A DNA stretch of 64,000 nt from Prochlorococcus marinus (GCF_001180325.1 NZ_CVSZ01000035.1:248001-312000), one strand, 5' to 3'; counted from the first letter of the stretch, positions 18,059 to 28,958 are shown. Made by a program: numbers and translations. The notes: generated by a model from the sequence alone, not told the origin.

Positions 18059-19264
18059 ATGCAAATACCTCCATTTACTTTAGATAGGCAGTTCCAAGAA
18101 ATTGGCTCTGAAATTGAGAGTGAGGTTTTTAAAGTTTTAAAAGGGGGACAGTATATTGGAGGACAAGAGATTGCTAAATTTGAGGAGAGTTTTTCTAATC
18201 TGATTGGTGTTAAAAATACTATTGGATGTAATAGTGGAACTGATGCTTTAGTTTTGGCTTTGCGCGCATTAGATATTGGCGTGGGTGACGAAGTTATTAC
18301 CTCATCTTTTAGCTTTTTTGCCACTGCAGAGGCTATTAGTGCAGTTGGTGCTAATCCTATTTTGGTAGATATAGATCCTGAAACTTATCTCATTAATACT
18401 GAACTAATAGAACAAGAAATAAATTCTAATACCAAGGCAATTATGCCAGTTCATCTATTTGGGAACGCAGTGAATATGACCTTTATAAAATCATTGGCCA
18501 ACAAATATGACTTAAAAGTAATCGAAGATTGTGCTCAGGCAACATGCACAATGTGGGAAAATTCCAAAGTTGGTAGTATCGGTGATATAGGTTGTTTTAG
18601 CTTTTTCCCTACTAAAAATTTAGGAGCTGCTGGAGATGGAGGAGCAGTAACAACTTCAGATCAGAAGATTGCAAAAAAAATTAGAGAATTAGCTGTTCAT
18701 GGTAGCCCATTAAGATATCACCATACTCAAATTGGATATAACAGCAGACTTGATACCATTCAAGCCGCCATATTAAATATCAAAATTAAATATATTTCTA
18801 AGTGGATTAGTAATCGTCAAAAAATCGCCAATAATTATCTTAATTTGTTAGAAAAAAATCCATTTATTAGCTTTCCAAAAATTAGCTCTGATTTAATTTC
18901 CCATTCTTGGAATCAATTTGTAATCAAATTAAGAAACGATAAATATTTTTTAAATGAAGATTATTCAAATTTATTTGATACTGATTGCAAAAAATACTAT
19001 TCATTAAGGAATTTGGTAAAACAACAACTTTCTGAAAACGGTATTAATTCAATTATTTATTATCCAATTCCAATACATGCACAAATAGCTTACAAAAATA
19101 AAAATTTTTCTAGAACAAAACTCATAAATACAGAGAGAATTTGTACAGAAGTTCTTAGTCTTCCAATGTTTCCTGAAATTTCTTATGAAGAGCAAGTTTA
19201 TGTAGCAGAAAATTTAAATAAAGTTTTAAAGAATTGTATAGAGGAAATTCAAATTTCAGCATAA
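18059..19264 (+). CDS. DegT/DnrJ/EryC1/StrS family PLP-dependent aminotransferase
   Basis: The 401-residue protein belongs to the sugar aminotransferase family (fold type I). CNSGTDALVLALRA (57-70) binds the PLP phosphate, EDCAQA (156-161) contacts the ring, and Lys186 in FSFFPTKNLGAAGDGGA forms the Schiff base. Such enzymes transfer an amino group to keto-sugar nucleotides for surface polysaccharides, but no sugar-nucleotide gene is adjacent. Its 3' end overlaps the convergent photolyase gene by 16 bases. Confidence 0.92.
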   Translation: MQIPPFTLDRQFQEIGSEIESEVFKVLKGGQYIGGQEIAKFEESFSNLIGVKNTIGCNSGTDALVLALRALDIGVGDEVITSSFSFFATAEAISAVGANPILVDIDPETYLINTELIEQEINSNTKAIMPVHLFGNAVNMTFIKSLANKYDLKVIEDCAQATCTMWENSKVGSIGDIGCFSFFPTKNLGAAGDGGAVTTSDQKIAKKIRELAVHGSPLRYHHTQIGYNSRLDTIQAAILNIKIKYISKWISNRQKIANNYLNLLEKNPFISFPKISSDLISHSWNQFVIKLRNDKYFLNEDYSNLFDTDCKKYYSLRNLVKQQLSENGINSIIYYPIPIHAQIAYKNKNFSRTKLINTERICTEVLSLPMFPEISYEEQVYVAENLNKVLKNCIEEIQISA

Positions 19265-20685
19265 AGTGATTTAAATAATCTTTGTTGTATGTTGTGATTG
19301 ATAATAGGACTTGAATAATTATTTTTTTCTAAATTAGATATCTCACCATTTAATAATTCTGAATTTGATACTTTAGATAATTCAGGAATCCAATATTTTA
19401 TATATTTGCAAATAGGATCAAATTTTTTTGCTTGGGTATATGGATTAAAAATTCTAAGTGGTTTTGGATCCATACCGCTACTGGCGCTCCACTGCCATCC
19501 CCCATTATTTGCAGCTAAGTCTCCATCAACCAATGTCTCCATAAATTTTTTCTCGCCCATTTGCCAATTGCATATAAGATCTTTTACTAGAAATGAAGCG
19601 ACTATCATCCTACATCTGTTATGCATCCAGCCAGTACTATTTAGCTGACGCATTGCAGCATCAACTATAGGTACTCCGGTCTCTCCATTGCTCCAATGTT
19701 GAAACCATTCATTATTGTTTTGCCATGGAAAGTGATCCCATTTTTTTCTATATGGACCTTTCTCTAGCTCTGGAAAATGGAATAAGCAATGTTGATAAAA
19801 TTCACGCCAAACAAGTTCTTTTTGCCAAGTTTCAATTGATAGGTAATTTTCTTGATTTGCAAAATCTGAATTTAAATTTAATGTTGCGTTCCAAACTTTT
19901 CTAATGCTGATGGTGCCGAATCTGAGAGATGCACTAAGAAATGATGTCCCATTATGGGAAGGAAAATCTCTTGCGGAATTATAAGAATATATTTTTTTTT
20001 CGTTAATGAAGTTTTCTAATAATGTTTCTGCAGCATTCTCTCCAGGTCTACATGGACAAATATTCGAACCAGGAAATTTTATATTTTTGATAAATTTATC
20101 TAGAACAGAATCAGATAAATTTATTGTCTTATTTTTCTTAAATTTATTATCTATATCTTTAAACTGGAAAACAACTTTATCCTGGCCATATGAACCTAAT
20201 AAATTCATTTTTGATTTAAGGTTTTTATAAAAAGGTCCATAAACTGAATAAGGATTGTTAGTCCCTGAAAATATTTTTAAAGGTTCTACTAATAAGTGAT
20301 CCCAAGTTTCAATAACTTGAATATTTTGTTCTTTTAAATTTTTTTTTATTTGTAAATCGCGATTAATCTCATAAGGTTCAATTGATCTATTCCAAAAAAC
20401 AAATTTAGCATCTATTTTCTTTGCTAATTGTGGAATTATTAATAACGGATCTCCTTCTTCCATAACTAATCTACTACCCATTTTTTTCCAATTATTTCCT
20501 AATTCTTGAAGCGAATTTCCTAGAAACCAAGCTCTTGAACTCGCATTGAAATCGTGTGAGTAATTTGTATCAAATATATAAGTTGAAGTAATAGCATTTG
20601 ATAATGAAAATGCTTTGATTAAAGCTTGATTATCAAATATTCTTAAATCCTTTCTATGCCAAAAAAGTATTCTAGGTTTATTCAT
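19249..20685 (-). CDS. phrB: Deoxyribodipyrimidine photolyase (DNA photolyase)
   Basis: The 478-residue protein combines the N-terminal antenna-binding domain (ILFWHRKDLRIFDN at the start) with the C-terminal FAD domain. The latter shows MRQLNSTGWMHNRCRMIVASFL and NNGGWQWSASSGMDPKP, the classic class I photolyase blocks. It repairs UV-induced cyclobutane dimers with blue light, important for an organism of sunlit surface water. A cryptochrome-like role cannot be excluded. It overlaps the upstream NUDIX gene by 4 bases, suggesting coupled translation. Confidence 0.93.
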   Translation of the reverse strand: MNKPRILFWHRKDLRIFDNQALIKAFSLSNAITSTYIFDTNYSHDFNASSRAWFLGNSLQELGNNWKKMGSRLVMEEGDPLLIIPQLAKKIDAKFVFWNRSIEPYEINRDLQIKKNLKEQNIQVIETWDHLLVEPLKIFSGTNNPYSVYGPFYKNLKSKMNLLGSYGQDKVVFQFKDIDNKFKKNKTINLSDSVLDKFIKNIKFPGSNICPCRPGENAAETLLENFINEKKIYSYNSARDFPSHNGTSFLSASLRFGTISIRKVWNATLNLNSDFANQENYLSIETWQKELVWREFYQHCLFHFPELEKGPYRKKWDHFPWQNNNEWFQHWSNGETGVPIVDAAMRQLNSTGWMHNRCRMIVASFLVKDLICNWQMGEKKFMETLVDGDLAANNGGWQWSASSGMDPKPLRIFNPYTQAKKFDPICKYIKYWIPELSKVSNSELLNGEISNLEKNNYSSPIINHNIQQRLFKSLYAEI

Positions 20686-21245
20686 AATTTATCTAAAAAT
20701 TGTTTAGCTCTAAACCAAGCCGTCACTGTTTTTGCGTCAAGAATTTCATCCCCACTAGAAATAAGATTATCTAGTTCCTCGGGATCTAAAATTAATACTT
20801 CTATATCTTCATCTAAATCTCCTTTAACCTCGGAATTGAGTTTGTCTAAATCACGAGCTAAAAATAAATAAATTTCTTCATCTGCATAACCTGGAGCAGG
20901 GACAAGAGTTCCTAGTTCATCCCATTTGTTTGCACTGAATCCAGTCTCTTCTTGTATTTCTCTTTGAATTGAATTAATAGGTGTTTCACCTATTTCTAAT
21001 GTACCTGCTGGAAATTCTAATAAATACCTTGAAACAGCAAATCTATATTGCCGAAGAATGATAACTTTATTGTCTGTTGTAATAGGTACGGCTAATGCTG
21101 CTCCAGGATGCTTAATGTATCCATATTCACCTTCATGTCCATTTGGAAGCTCAATTCTATTTATTTCGAAACTAAATTTTTTTGACTTTAATTCAGATAT
21201 TTTTTCTTTAAAAATGGATCTTTTTATAAGGTTTTTGTTGCCCAT
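20682..21245 (-). CDS. NUDIX hydrolase (ADP-ribose pyrophosphatase type)
   Basis: The 187-residue protein contains a complete NUDIX box: GETPINSIQREIQEETGF (Gx5Ex7REUxEExGU). The layout, with a long N-terminal strand region and EFPAGTLEIGE before the box, is that of ADP-ribose or ADP-sugar pyrophosphatases. It is the middle member of a probable folK-NUDIX-photolyase group on the minus strand. The substrate is not proven by sequence. Confidence 0.88.
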   Translation of the reverse strand: MGNKNLIKRSIFKEKISELKSKKFSFEINRIELPNGHEGEYGYIKHPGAALAVPITTDNKVIILRQYRFAVSRYLLEFPAGTLEIGETPINSIQREIQEETGFSANKWDELGTLVPAPGYADEEIYLFLARDLDKLNSEVKGDLDEDIEVLILDPEELDNLISSGDEILDAKTVTAWFRAKQFLDKL

Positions 21246-21296
21246 AATTTTTAAATAAAAATAGCCTAACAGTTATTTTTTGGTTTTGTAAGTCAT

Positions 21297-21872
21297 TTAT
21301 ATAGACCATTTTGGGACATCACACTTTGTGATTTTTTGGCTTCTACTTAAGATTTCAGATAGTGGTGTAATAACGAAATTCCGATTCATGAATCTAGGGT
21401 GAGGTAATGTTAATTCCTCGTCAACCGTATGAAAATCTTCCCACCAAAGAATATCTAAATCGAGACATCTTGATAGCCATTTCTTACCCTTTGGCGTCTC
21501 TTCTCGTCCGAAAAAACTCTCTAACTTTTTTAACTTTTTTAAAAGTAATTTCGCGTTTTTAATTGATGGTTTAGGAAAATAATTACTTTTTATAAGTAAA
21601 AGAGTATTTAAATAATTTGGCTGCTCATTTTCAACACCATGGGGTAATGTCTCATAAATTGAAGACCAAAAAAAGTTTGCATGAAATTTGCTTTTCTCTT
21701 GTTTTTTTTGGTTGAAACTATCTCCCCACTCATTTATTATTTCCTCTATTTTTGGTTTGCAAATTAATAGTGACTCAAGAGGGCCTCCGAATTTACTATC
21801 AATATTTGCTCCGAGGGATATACATAGTCCATTTTTGATATTAAGATTTGATAATTCCACTACAAAAAACAA
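21297..21872 (-). CDS. folK: 2-amino-4-hydroxy-6-hydroxymethyldihydropteridine pyrophosphokinase
   Basis: FolK activates the pterin for folate synthesis by pyrophosphoryl transfer. The protein opens with a CISLGANID block, has [10 protein letters not shown] in the middle and the signature [26 protein letters not shown] follows near the C-terminus, as in all HPPKs. The start is uncertain: TTG 21872 gives 191 residues, and GTG four codons in is an alternative. It is divergent from chlD with 36 bases between. Confidence 0.94.
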   Translation of the reverse strand: MFFVVELSNLNIKNGLCISLGANIDSKFGGPLESLLICKPKIEEIINEWGDSFNQKKQEKSKFHANFFWSSIYETLPHGVENEQPNYLNTLLLIKSNYFPKPSIKNAKLLLKKLKKLESFFGREETPKGKKWLSRCLDLDILWWEDFHTVDEELTLPHPRFMNRNFVITPLSEILSRSQKITKCDVPKWSI

Positions 21873-21908
21873 AGTTATTGGATAAATTCTATATCAGGCA
21901 TTTTTAAA

Positions 21909-24092
21909 GTGATTTTGAACCCCGAGTTAAAAGAAAAAGGAGAAATAAAAGATTTAATGAACTCAAAGGATTCTTTTAGAGCTTTTCCTTTGGCGGCAAT
22001 TACGGGTCATAGCTTATTGAAATTATCTTTGCTTTTGGCAGCAGTTGATCCGAGTTTAGGAGGAGTGATTATCGCTGGTGGAAGAGGTACTGGTAAGTCA
22101 GTATTAGCAAGGGGTTTGCATACTTTACTCCCTCCTGTAGAAGTATTAGATAATGAATCAATACTGGAAACACTGTCTAAGAAAAATAGTAATACTTCAT
22201 TAAGACCTATTGGTAGGAACCTAGATCCAGATAAACCAGAGGAATGGGATATTAGTACTAATAAATTGTTAGAGGAGACCATTGGAAGTGATTATTTGAA
22301 TCAAATTGATGAAATCCCAAAAAAAGTAAAAGAGGCACCATTTGTTCAAGTTCCCATTGGTATAACTGAAGATAGACTTGTTGGATCAATTGATGTCGCT
22401 GCCTCATTAAGTACGGGAGAACAAGTGTTTCAGCCTGGAATTTTAGCAGAAGCTCATAGAGGTGTTCTGTATGTAGACGATATAAATTTATTGGATGATG
22501 GAATTGTAAATTTAATTCTTGAAGCCATAGGAAGAGAGCAAAATAATATTGAAAGAGATGGCTTGAGCCTCTCTCATCCTTGTAAGTCCCTTTTAATAGC
22601 GACTTATAATCCTGAAGAAGGTGCTTTGAGAGATCATGTTTTAGATCGTTTTGCTATTGTGCTTTCCGCAGATCAATCTATTGATAATGCTCAAAGAGTC
22701 GAGATTACAAAATCTGTTTTATCACACGCAGAAAACAATATTAAATTTTCAGAAAAATGGTCGGAAGAATCCGATAATTTATCTACTCAACTAATTTTGG
22801 CAAGGCAATGGTTAAAGGATGTCAAGATAACAAAAGAGCAAATAACCTATTTAGTGAATGAAGCTCTTAGGGGAGGAGTAGAGGGCCATAGGTCAGAATT
22901 ATTTGCAGTAAAAGTAGCAAAAGCTAATGCAGCTCTTCGAGGCGATGAGAATGTAAATTCAGAAGATCTAAAGGTCGCAGTAAGGTTAGTTATTCTTCCA
23001 CGAGCAATGCAAATACCTCCAAACGATGATGATATTCAACCACCCCCTCCAGAGGATCAGAGCCCCCCACCCCCACCTCAATCAAACAATGAAGAGTCTG
23101 AACCTGAGAATAGTGAAAATGATAATGAGCAAGACCAAGAACAAGAAGAAGATAATTCTGATGGAGAAGAAGAATCTACTCCGGAAATACCTGAAGAATT
23201 CATATTAGACCCTGAGGCATGTATGGTTGATCCTGATTTATTGCTTTTTTCATCAGCTAAAGCTAAAGCAGGGAATAGCGGGAGTAGATCAGTCATATTT
23301 AGTGACAGTAGAGGAAGATATGTAAAACCTATTATTCCAAGAGGAAAAGTAAAAAGAATTGCTGTAGATGCCACCCTTAGAGCTGCTGCTCCTTATCAAA
23401 AATCAAGAAGATTAAGGAACCCTAATAAATCAATAGTTATTGAAGAAAATGATTTTAGGGCAAAACTTCTTCAAAAAAAGGCGGGAGCTTTAGTAATTTT
23501 TCTGGTTGATGCTAGTGGCTCTATGGCTTTAAATAGAATGCAAAGTGCCAAAGGCGCTGTAATAAGACTTTTAACAGAGGCATATGAGAATAGAGATGAA
23601 GTAGCTCTTATTCCTTTTAGAGGTAATCAGGCCGAAGTGCTTTTGCCTCCAACAAGATCAATAACTGCTGCAAAAAGAAGGTTGGAAACAATGCCTTGTG
23701 GTGGTGGATCCCCTTTGGCACATGGACTAACACAATCAGCAAAAGTAGCAAAAAATGCTCTTTCAACAGGAGATATAGGTCAAGTTATTGTTGTGGGGAT
23801 CACTGATGGCCGAGGAAATGTACCATTAGGATTATCTCTAGGACAAAATGAGATTGAGGGAAAAGATAACGAAAATGAAAATGTCAATTTAAAACAGGAG
23901 GTTCTGGATATAGCTGCAAAATATCCCATGCTTGGGATAAAACTCTTAGTAATTGATACAGAGAGAAAATTTATAGCAAGTGGATTTGGTAAAGAATTAG
24001 CAGAGGCTGCTCAAGGGAAATACGTTCAATTGCCAAAAGCTACAGATAAAGCAATTGCAGCTATGGCTTTAAATGCTATCAATGAATTCTAA
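21909..24092 (+). CDS. chlD: Magnesium chelatase subunit D
   Basis: ChlD works with ChlI and ChlH to insert magnesium into protoporphyrin IX, the first committed step of chlorophyll synthesis. The 727 residues show the known three-part layout: an N-terminal AAA+ domain with GGRGTGKS (57-64), a proline-rich and then acidic linker (about 370-420, runs of Pro followed by Glu/Asp), and a C-terminal integrin I domain with the MIDAS motif DASGSM near residue 535. The start is GTG 21909; an ATG 16 codons in is also possible. Length and linker separate it from ChlI. Confidence 0.96.
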   Translation: MILNPELKEKGEIKDLMNSKDSFRAFPLAAITGHSLLKLSLLLAAVDPSLGGVIIAGGRGTGKSVLARGLHTLLPPVEVLDNESILETLSKKNSNTSLRPIGRNLDPDKPEEWDISTNKLLEETIGSDYLNQIDEIPKKVKEAPFVQVPIGITEDRLVGSIDVAASLSTGEQVFQPGILAEAHRGVLYVDDINLLDDGIVNLILEAIGREQNNIERDGLSLSHPCKSLLIATYNPEEGALRDHVLDRFAIVLSADQSIDNAQRVEITKSVLSHAENNIKFSEKWSEESDNLSTQLILARQWLKDVKITKEQITYLVNEALRGGVEGHRSELFAVKVAKANAALRGDENVNSEDLKVAVRLVILPRAMQIPPNDDDIQPPPPEDQSPPPPPQSNNEESEPENSENDNEQDQEQEEDNSDGEEESTPEIPEEFILDPEACMVDPDLLLFSSAKAKAGNSGSRSVIFSDSRGRYVKPIIPRGKVKRIAVDATLRAAAPYQKSRRLRNPNKSIVIEENDFRAKLLQKKAGALVIFLVDASGSMALNRMQSAKGAVIRLLTEAYENRDEVALIPFRGNQAEVLLPPTRSITAAKRRLETMPCGGGSPLAHGLTQSAKVAKNALSTGDIGQVIVVGITDGRGNVPLGLSLGQNEIEGKDNENENVNLKQEVLDIAAKYPMLGIKLLVIDTERKFIASGFGKELAEAAQGKYVQLPKATDKAIAAMALNAINEF

Positions 24093-24099
24093 ATATTTC

Positions 24100-24945
24100 T
24101 TATGGATAAATTTCATTTAGGAATTTTGAAAGCCCAATCGTTAAATCTCTAATAGATTTAGTTAATTCTTTATCTTGTTTTAATTTTTTAAAATCATCGC
24201 TCATATCATCAATCTTTGTTGAGATAGACCTGGCAGCATTAATTGTCAATTTAATGTCATTAAGGGTTTCCTTGTCGTCAATAGTGGACAAAATGTTATT
24301 TAAATGGTTAGCAGCAATTGTAATTTCTTTTATTAAAGGTTCAACTCTTTGTAGTTCTTGTTTCGATAAATAAATTAATTCATCAAGATTTTCTTGTGTT
24401 CTGTCAAATTGGTCAATTGAGTTAACGATGTTTTCAATTAAGTTTTCTTGATTTGTGTCTTTTAAAAGTTGACTTATTTTATTAGTTATATTTGAAAGAC
24501 TTGATAGTTGTTTACCTGTGATAGTGTCTCCCTGACAAATTATTAGTTTGGTATCGCATTTTTCGGATATAGGTTTTGCAATGTTTTTAGGAATTGTCTT
24601 GTCGCTAGTTTCTAAAGCAACTTGTACATCTCCTCCAAGGAAAGAATTTGTAACTACTCTTGCAAATGCTGGCCTTGGCAGAATAATTTCAGGATTATTT
24701 AAAACTATTTTTGCTTTAATTGATTCATTTGTGAATAAGATATCTTCTATCGATCCAACTAAGATTCCTCTGTAAGTAACTGGAGATTTTTTTGATAAAC
24801 CGCTTGCGTTGTTGAATTCAGCAAAAAGGTACCAATTTTTTGAAGATAATCTAACGCCTCTTAGCCAAAAAGAAAAAAATGTGAATATTAAAATTCCTCC
24901 TAATAAGGAAAAACCAACTATTGAATCTCGTAAGCTTCTACGCAT
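24100..24945 (-). CDS. MlaD/MCE family substrate-binding protein
   Basis: A 281-residue protein with one N-terminal membrane anchor (about 10-30) and an MCE domain (about 35-115) carrying SPVTYRGILVGSIEDI. The rest is predicted long helix, as in MCE proteins that dock with ABC lipid transporters. In cyanobacteria and chloroplasts (TGD2) such proteins move lipids between membranes. It lies 5 bases downstream of the ABC ATPase gene on the same strand. The permease partner (MlaE/TGD1 type) is not in this window. Confidence 0.87.
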   Translation of the reverse strand: MRRSLRDSIVGFSLLGGILIFTFFSFWLRGVRLSSKNWYLFAEFNNASGLSKKSPVTYRGILVGSIEDILFTNESIKAKIVLNNPEIILPRPAFARVVTNSFLGGDVQVALETSDKTIPKNIAKPISEKCDTKLIICQGDTITGKQLSSLSNITNKISQLLKDTNQENLIENIVNSIDQFDRTQENLDELIYLSKQELQRVEPLIKEITIAANHLNNILSTIDDKETLNDIKLTINAARSISTKIDDMSDDFKKLKQDKELTKSIRDLTIGLSKFLNEIYP

Positions 24946-24950
24946 AATTT

Positions 24951-25736
24951 CTAAATGTCTTTGGGTTGCATTGGACCATCAAGTTTCCCATTTCTAAATT
25001 GAAATACATAGGGGTCTTTACTCTTTTTAAATTCATCAATCGAGCCTGCCCATCTGAATTTGCCTCCATAAAGCATTAAAACTTTATCTGAAGTTCTTTC
25101 TATAGTACTAAGAACATGGCTAACCACAATAGATGATCCGCTTGCTTTATGATTTGTCTTATTAATTAAATCTTCAATTCTTGATGAGGCAATGGGATCA
25201 AGCCCGGCAGTTGGTTCATCAAAAAGTAATAAAGGTTTAGAGTTTGCATTAAGAGTTTGATCAGTAATTAATGCCCTCGCAAAACTCACTCTTTTTTGCA
25301 TGCCTCCACTTAATTCATTTGGAAGTTTATTTTCAACATTAAATAATCCTACCTCAGCCAAGCATTCACGTACTATTTCATGAATTGATTTTTTCGATAG
25401 TTTTTTATTTCTCTTAAGGAGAAAACCTACATTTTCTTCAATAGTTAGAGATCCTAATAAAGCAGGGTTCTGAAAAACTAGTCTTACATCAGGAGGATTA
25501 TTTTGATCTAATCTTAAATATGTTTGCTTCTCACCAAATATTTTTAATTCTCCTTTGGTTGGTAAAATTAGTCCTGCTAATATTTTTAATATAGTTGATT
25601 TACCAGAACCTGAGGGGCCAACAATAGCTAATTTCTCTCCATCATTAAGTTCAAAATTTATTTGATTTAGCACGTTAACTTCGCCCCAGCTTATTGAGAG
25701 GTTTTTTGTTTCAACTGCATGTTTTGATTTTTTCAA
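24951..25736 (-). CDS. ABC transporter ATP-binding protein (MlaF/TGD3 type)
   Basis: A 261-residue ATPase with Walker A GPSGSGKST (39-47), ABC signature LSGGMQKR, Walker B LLLFDEPTAGLD and the H-loop His in VVSHVLST. LSGGMQKRVSFARAL is characteristic of the Mla/TGD3 lipid-transport ATPases, and its position next to an MCE protein gene supports this. It probably energises lipid transport at the envelope or thylakoid. The start is TTG 25736, with no in-frame ATG close upstream. Confidence 0.9.
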   Translation of the reverse strand: MKKSKHAVETKNLSISWGEVNVLNQINFELNDGEKLAIVGPSGSGKSTILKILAGLILPTKGELKIFGEKQTYLRLDQNNPPDVRLVFQNPALLGSLTIEENVGFLLKRNKKLSKKSIHEIVRECLAEVGLFNVENKLPNELSGGMQKRVSFARALITDQTLNANSKPLLLFDEPTAGLDPIASSRIEDLINKTNHKASGSSIVVSHVLSTIERTSDKVLMLYGGKFRWAGSIDEFKKSKDPYVFQFRNGKLDGPMQPKDI

Positions 25737-25867
25737 AACTTATAAAAAGAGCATCTATATATTTCATTTTGCCTATTTTTATAAATAAAAAAAGGATGTA
25801 TGAATTTGAATTATAATGATTCTATATGGTTTTTAAATTTGAGAAAAATAATTTAAGAGGTTTTTTA

Positions 25868-27253
25868 ATGAATAAGCGTAAAAAAAAGGCAATAAGATAC
25901 TATAGATATTTTAAAAAATCTAATTTTGACTTATTGAAAAAAATTTTAAGAATTTTGAGTTGGCTTTTGCCAGGATTGGTAATAAAAAGATGGATGTTTA
26001 CATCTGCGATAGGTTTCTTGACTTCATTATTAGGCGTGGCAATTTGGACAAATTTAAAACCGCTCTATTGGCTTATTGAAATATTTTTTTCGGTAATTAC
26101 AGGTTTAACCAGTATTTTGCCTGTTTCATTGATGGGCCCATTGATTTTTGTTATTGGGATATTATTAATAGGGATTGGACAAAATAGAAGTATTAATTCT
26201 ATTCAAAAAGCACTTGTTCCAGAAAAAGATACATTTTTAGTTGATGCATTAAGAGTAAAAAGTAAATTAAATAGAGGCCCAAATATTGTTGCAATTGGTG
26301 GTGGTACAGGCTTATCTACTTTACTGAAAGGCTTAAAAAATTACAGCAGTAATATTACAGCAATTGTAACTGTATCCGATGATGGTGGAAGTAGTGGAAT
26401 TCTTAGAAAACAATTAGGTGTGCAACCTCCAGGAGATATTAGAAATTGTTTGGCAGCCTTATCAAACGAAGAACCTACTTTAACTAGATTATTTCAGTAC
26501 AGATTTTCAGGAGGAAGTGGTCTAGAAGGTCATAGTTTTGGAAATCTATTCTTGTCAGCTTTAACAACAATTACAGGCAGTTTAGAAAAAGCAGTTCAAG
26601 CCTCTAGTAAGGTTTTGGCCGTACAAGGTCAAGTTTTACCTGCAACAAATATTGATGTTATGTTATGGGCCGAATTAGAAGATGGTGAAAAAATTTTTGG
26701 TGAAAGCAAGATTAGTAAATCTAAAAAATTAATTTCGAGGATTGGTTACTTACCAGAAAATCCATCAGCTCTACCAAGTGCTCTTGAATCTATAAAAGAA
26801 GCTGATTTGATTGTTCTTGGCCCAGGGAGTTTATACACTTCTTTATTGCCTAATCTTTTAGTACCAGAGATAGTAGATGCCTTATTGCAAAGTAATGCTC
26901 CGAAAATTTATATAAGTAACTTGATGACTCAGCCTGGAGAAACAGATGGACTTGATGTCTATCAACATATCAAAGCAATAGAAAAACAATTATCAAATTT
27001 TGGAGTTAATACTCGAATTTTTAACTCAATATTATCTCAGATTCAATTCGAAAAATCTCCATTAGTAGACTATTACGAAAGTAGAGGGGCAGAACCTGTC
27101 CAATGTAATAAAGAAAAATTATTATCTGAGGGTTATTATGTTTTGCAAGCACCATTATATTCAAGAAGAATTACTCCAACTCTTAGACATGATCCAAGGA
27201 GACTCGCAAGAGCAGTTATGTTTATATACCGAAAATTAAAAAAATTAAATTAA
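25868..27253 (+). CDS. YvcK/CofD-like protein (gluconeogenesis factor family)
   Basis: The protein carries the YvcK/CofD fold with [17 protein letters not shown] and [15 protein letters not shown] near residues 140-180, and [12 protein letters not shown] further on. Two hydrophobic segments precede it (about 35-60 and 70-105), the membrane-anchored form seen in cyanobacteria. YvcK of Bacillus binds UDP-sugars and affects carbon flow and morphology; it is not the F420 enzyme CofD. I choose ATG 25868 because AGAGG sits just upstream; an ATG 14 codons earlier is possible. Confidence 0.87.
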   Translation: MNKRKKKAIRYYRYFKKSNFDLLKKILRILSWLLPGLVIKRWMFTSAIGFLTSLLGVAIWTNLKPLYWLIEIFFSVITGLTSILPVSLMGPLIFVIGILLIGIGQNRSINSIQKALVPEKDTFLVDALRVKSKLNRGPNIVAIGGGTGLSTLLKGLKNYSSNITAIVTVSDDGGSSGILRKQLGVQPPGDIRNCLAALSNEEPTLTRLFQYRFSGGSGLEGHSFGNLFLSALTTITGSLEKAVQASSKVLAVQGQVLPATNIDVMLWAELEDGEKIFGESKISKSKKLISRIGYLPENPSALPSALESIKEADLIVLGPGSLYTSLLPNLLVPEIVDALLQSNAPKIYISNLMTQPGETDGLDVYQHIKAIEKQLSNFGVNTRIFNSILSQIQFEKSPLVDYYESRGAEPVQCNKEKLLSEGYYVLQAPLYSRRITPTLRHDPRRLARAVMFIYRKLKKLN

Positions 27254-27780
27254 TAAGCATCTTGAAGTTCATAAAAATCTGGCTGAATATAATCTTTCCT
27301 TAATGGCCATCCTCTCCAATCTTCAGGCATTAATAGTCTTTTGAGATTTGGATGATCAATAAAATTTATTCCATACATGTCAAAAGTTTCTCTTTCTTGC
27401 CAATCACTTCCTTTAAAAATTTCATACAAACTAGGGATTGATAAATCAGAATCTCTTTTTAGGAAAACTTTTAATCTGACTTCTTTAATTTTTTTAATTG
27501 TTTCTAAATCATCAACAGTTATAAAATGGTAGAAACTCACGAGATTTTTTCCTGGTCCCTCATCATATCCTCCTTGACATTGGAGATAATTAAAACCGTA
27601 ATTTCTTAAGGCAGATACTGCTTCATATAATTTGCTTGGTTCCACAGAAATGTTTTCAATTCCTATGTGATCATCAGATAAAGATTGATTTGGAATTCCA
27701 TCTTTAGACAAAGATTGACTTATAAATCCTTCTTTTTCTATTGAAGTATCTGAGGATGTGGCTGTACCGTCTTTTTCCAT
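27250..27780 (-). CDS. ndhJ: NAD(P)H-quinone oxidoreductase subunit J
   Basis: NdhJ is a hydrophilic arm subunit of the thylakoid NDH-1 complex (homologue of the 30 kDa subunit NuoC). The conserved block [10 protein letters not shown], followed by [22 protein letters not shown], marks the family. The first 50 residues are a poorly conserved, Ser/Asp-rich extension. Its ATG overlaps the ndhK stop codon (TAATG), which implies translational coupling inside ndhC-ndhK-ndhJ. NDH-1 drives cyclic electron flow and respiration. Confidence 0.97.
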   Translation of the reverse strand: MEKDGTATSSDTSIEKEGFISQSLSKDGIPNQSLSDDHIGIENISVEPSKLYEAVSALRNYGFNYLQCQGGYDEGPGKNLVSFYHFITVDDLETIKKIKEVRLKVFLKRDSDLSIPSLYEIFKGSDWQERETFDMYGINFIDHPNLKRLLMPEDWRGWPLRKDYIQPDFYELQDAY

Positions 27781-28514
27781 TAATCTTCTTGAGAGTTAGT
27801 AATTTCAGTTTTTTCGGAATTTTCAGGTAATTCGTTTATTTTTTCTTTTTGTGAGGGAGATATTGCGTTAGCTGAGGTTTTGTTTAGATATTCACCTGTA
27901 TTTTCTGAGAAAACGAGATTCATTTCGTGATCAGATGTTATGTATCTGTGAGTTTGTTCTGTTTTTGGGCGCTCTAAAATTGATTCATTACCAACTTTTT
28001 TTCTTAACTTGATTACAGCATCAAAAATTGCTTCTGGTCTTGGTGGACATCCTGGAAGGTATAAATCAACTGGTATCAACTTATCAACGCCTCTTACAGC
28101 AGTTGTAGAATCAGCACTAAACATTCCACCTGTGATTGTGCAAGCACCCATAGCGATAACATACTTTGGTTCAGGCATTTGCTCATAAAGTCTTACAAGC
28201 GCGGGTGCCATCTTCATAGTTACCGTCCCTGCAACTATTAATAAATCTGCTTGTCGTGGTGAGCTTCTAGGTACTAATCCAAATCTATCAAAATCAAATC
28301 TTGATCCAATTAAGGCAGCAAATTCTATAAAACAACAAGCTGTTCCATAAAGGAGGGGCCATAGACTGCTTAACCTAGCCCAATTATGAAGATCGTCTAA
28401 ACTTGTCAATATAATATTTTCACTTAAATCTGTAGTAATTTGAGGTGCTCCAAGAGGATTGCATGTTCCTTCTCGGATTTCTCTTATTGCTTTTGGGGAT
28501 AATTGCGGATTCAA
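27780..28514 (-). CDS. ndhK: NAD(P)H-quinone oxidoreductase subunit K
   Basis: NdhK holds the N2 [4Fe-4S] cluster of NDH-1 (NuoB homologue). The ligating cysteines are visible in [20 protein letters not shown] and [10 protein letters not shown]. The 244 residues include a poorly conserved C-terminal tail after the core ends near residue 175. The start codon is TTG 28514; it gives [16 protein letters not shown], the usual N-terminus in this group, which supports it. It lies 4 bases after ndhC. Confidence 0.97.
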   Translation of the reverse strand: MNPQLSPKAIREIREGTCNPLGAPQITTDLSENIILTSLDDLHNWARLSSLWPLLYGTACCFIEFAALIGSRFDFDRFGLVPRSSPRQADLLIVAGTVTMKMAPALVRLYEQMPEPKYVIAMGACTITGGMFSADSTTAVRGVDKLIPVDLYLPGCPPRPEAIFDAVIKLRKKVGNESILERPKTEQTHRYITSDHEMNLVFSENTGEYLNKTSANAISPSQKEKINELPENSEKTEITNSQED

Positions 28515-28518
28515 TTTT

Positions 28519-28881
28519 TTAACTCCATTCTAAAGCACCTTTTCTCCATGCGTATGCTAAAGCAATTACAAGTATTGCAATGAAAATTAAAGCCTCAATG
28601 AAAGCTAATAAGCCTAATCTATTGAAGGCAACAGCCCAAGGATAAAGGAATACTGTCTCAACATCAAATATAACGAAAACCAAGGCAAACATGTAATAAC
28701 GAATATTAAATTGAATCCATGCTCCTCCAATAGGCTCCATTCCAGATTCGTATGTAAGTTTTCTTTCCCCTGTTCTGCCTTTAGGGGCAACGATGAGATT
28801 AGTAACTAGAGCTAATACTGGAACAGCTGCGGCAATTAGAAGGAAACCTAAAAAGTATTCATAGCCAGTTAATAAAAACAT
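28519..28881 (-). CDS. ndhC: NAD(P)H-quinone oxidoreductase subunit 3
   Basis: NdhC is a three-helix membrane subunit (NuoA homologue) of 120 residues. [32 protein letters not shown], seen from about residue 44, is the quinone-loop and second-helix block; helices are at about 8-30, 60-80 and 90-112. It heads the ndhC-K-J operon and is divergent from the rubredoxin gene, with 77 bases between them. Confidence 0.97.
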   Translation of the reverse strand: MFLLTGYEYFLGFLLIAAAVPVLALVTNLIVAPKGRTGERKLTYESGMEPIGGAWIQFNIRYYMFALVFVIFDVETVFLYPWAVAFNRLGLLAFIEALIFIAILVIALAYAWRKGALEWS

Positions 28882-28909
28882 CTTAAAAAATTAATTTTGA
28901 ATAAAAGTC

Positions 28910-28947
28910 GCTTAATTAAGCAAAATCTTTTAAAGTTCTTAAAGAAC
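28910..28947. promoter_or_regulatory. Two palindromes in the ndhC / rubredoxin divergent control region
   Basis: In the 77 bases between the two divergent operons lie a perfect 12-base palindrome, GCTTAATTAAGC (28910-28921), and 14 bases further a 13-base inverted repeat, GTTCTTAAAGAAC (28935-28947). Either could be an operator for a dimeric regulator, or an RNA stem in one of the leaders. They do not match GTAN8TAC. Chance palindromes are common in AT-rich DNA, so this is a prediction only. Confidence 0.35.
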
Positions 28948-28958
28948 AATAATAAACC

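Noticed and set aside
22007-23374. Open frames of 91-98 codons on the opposite strand of chlD
   Set aside because: They are shadows of the chlD frame, with Ser/Leu-rich text and no motifs.
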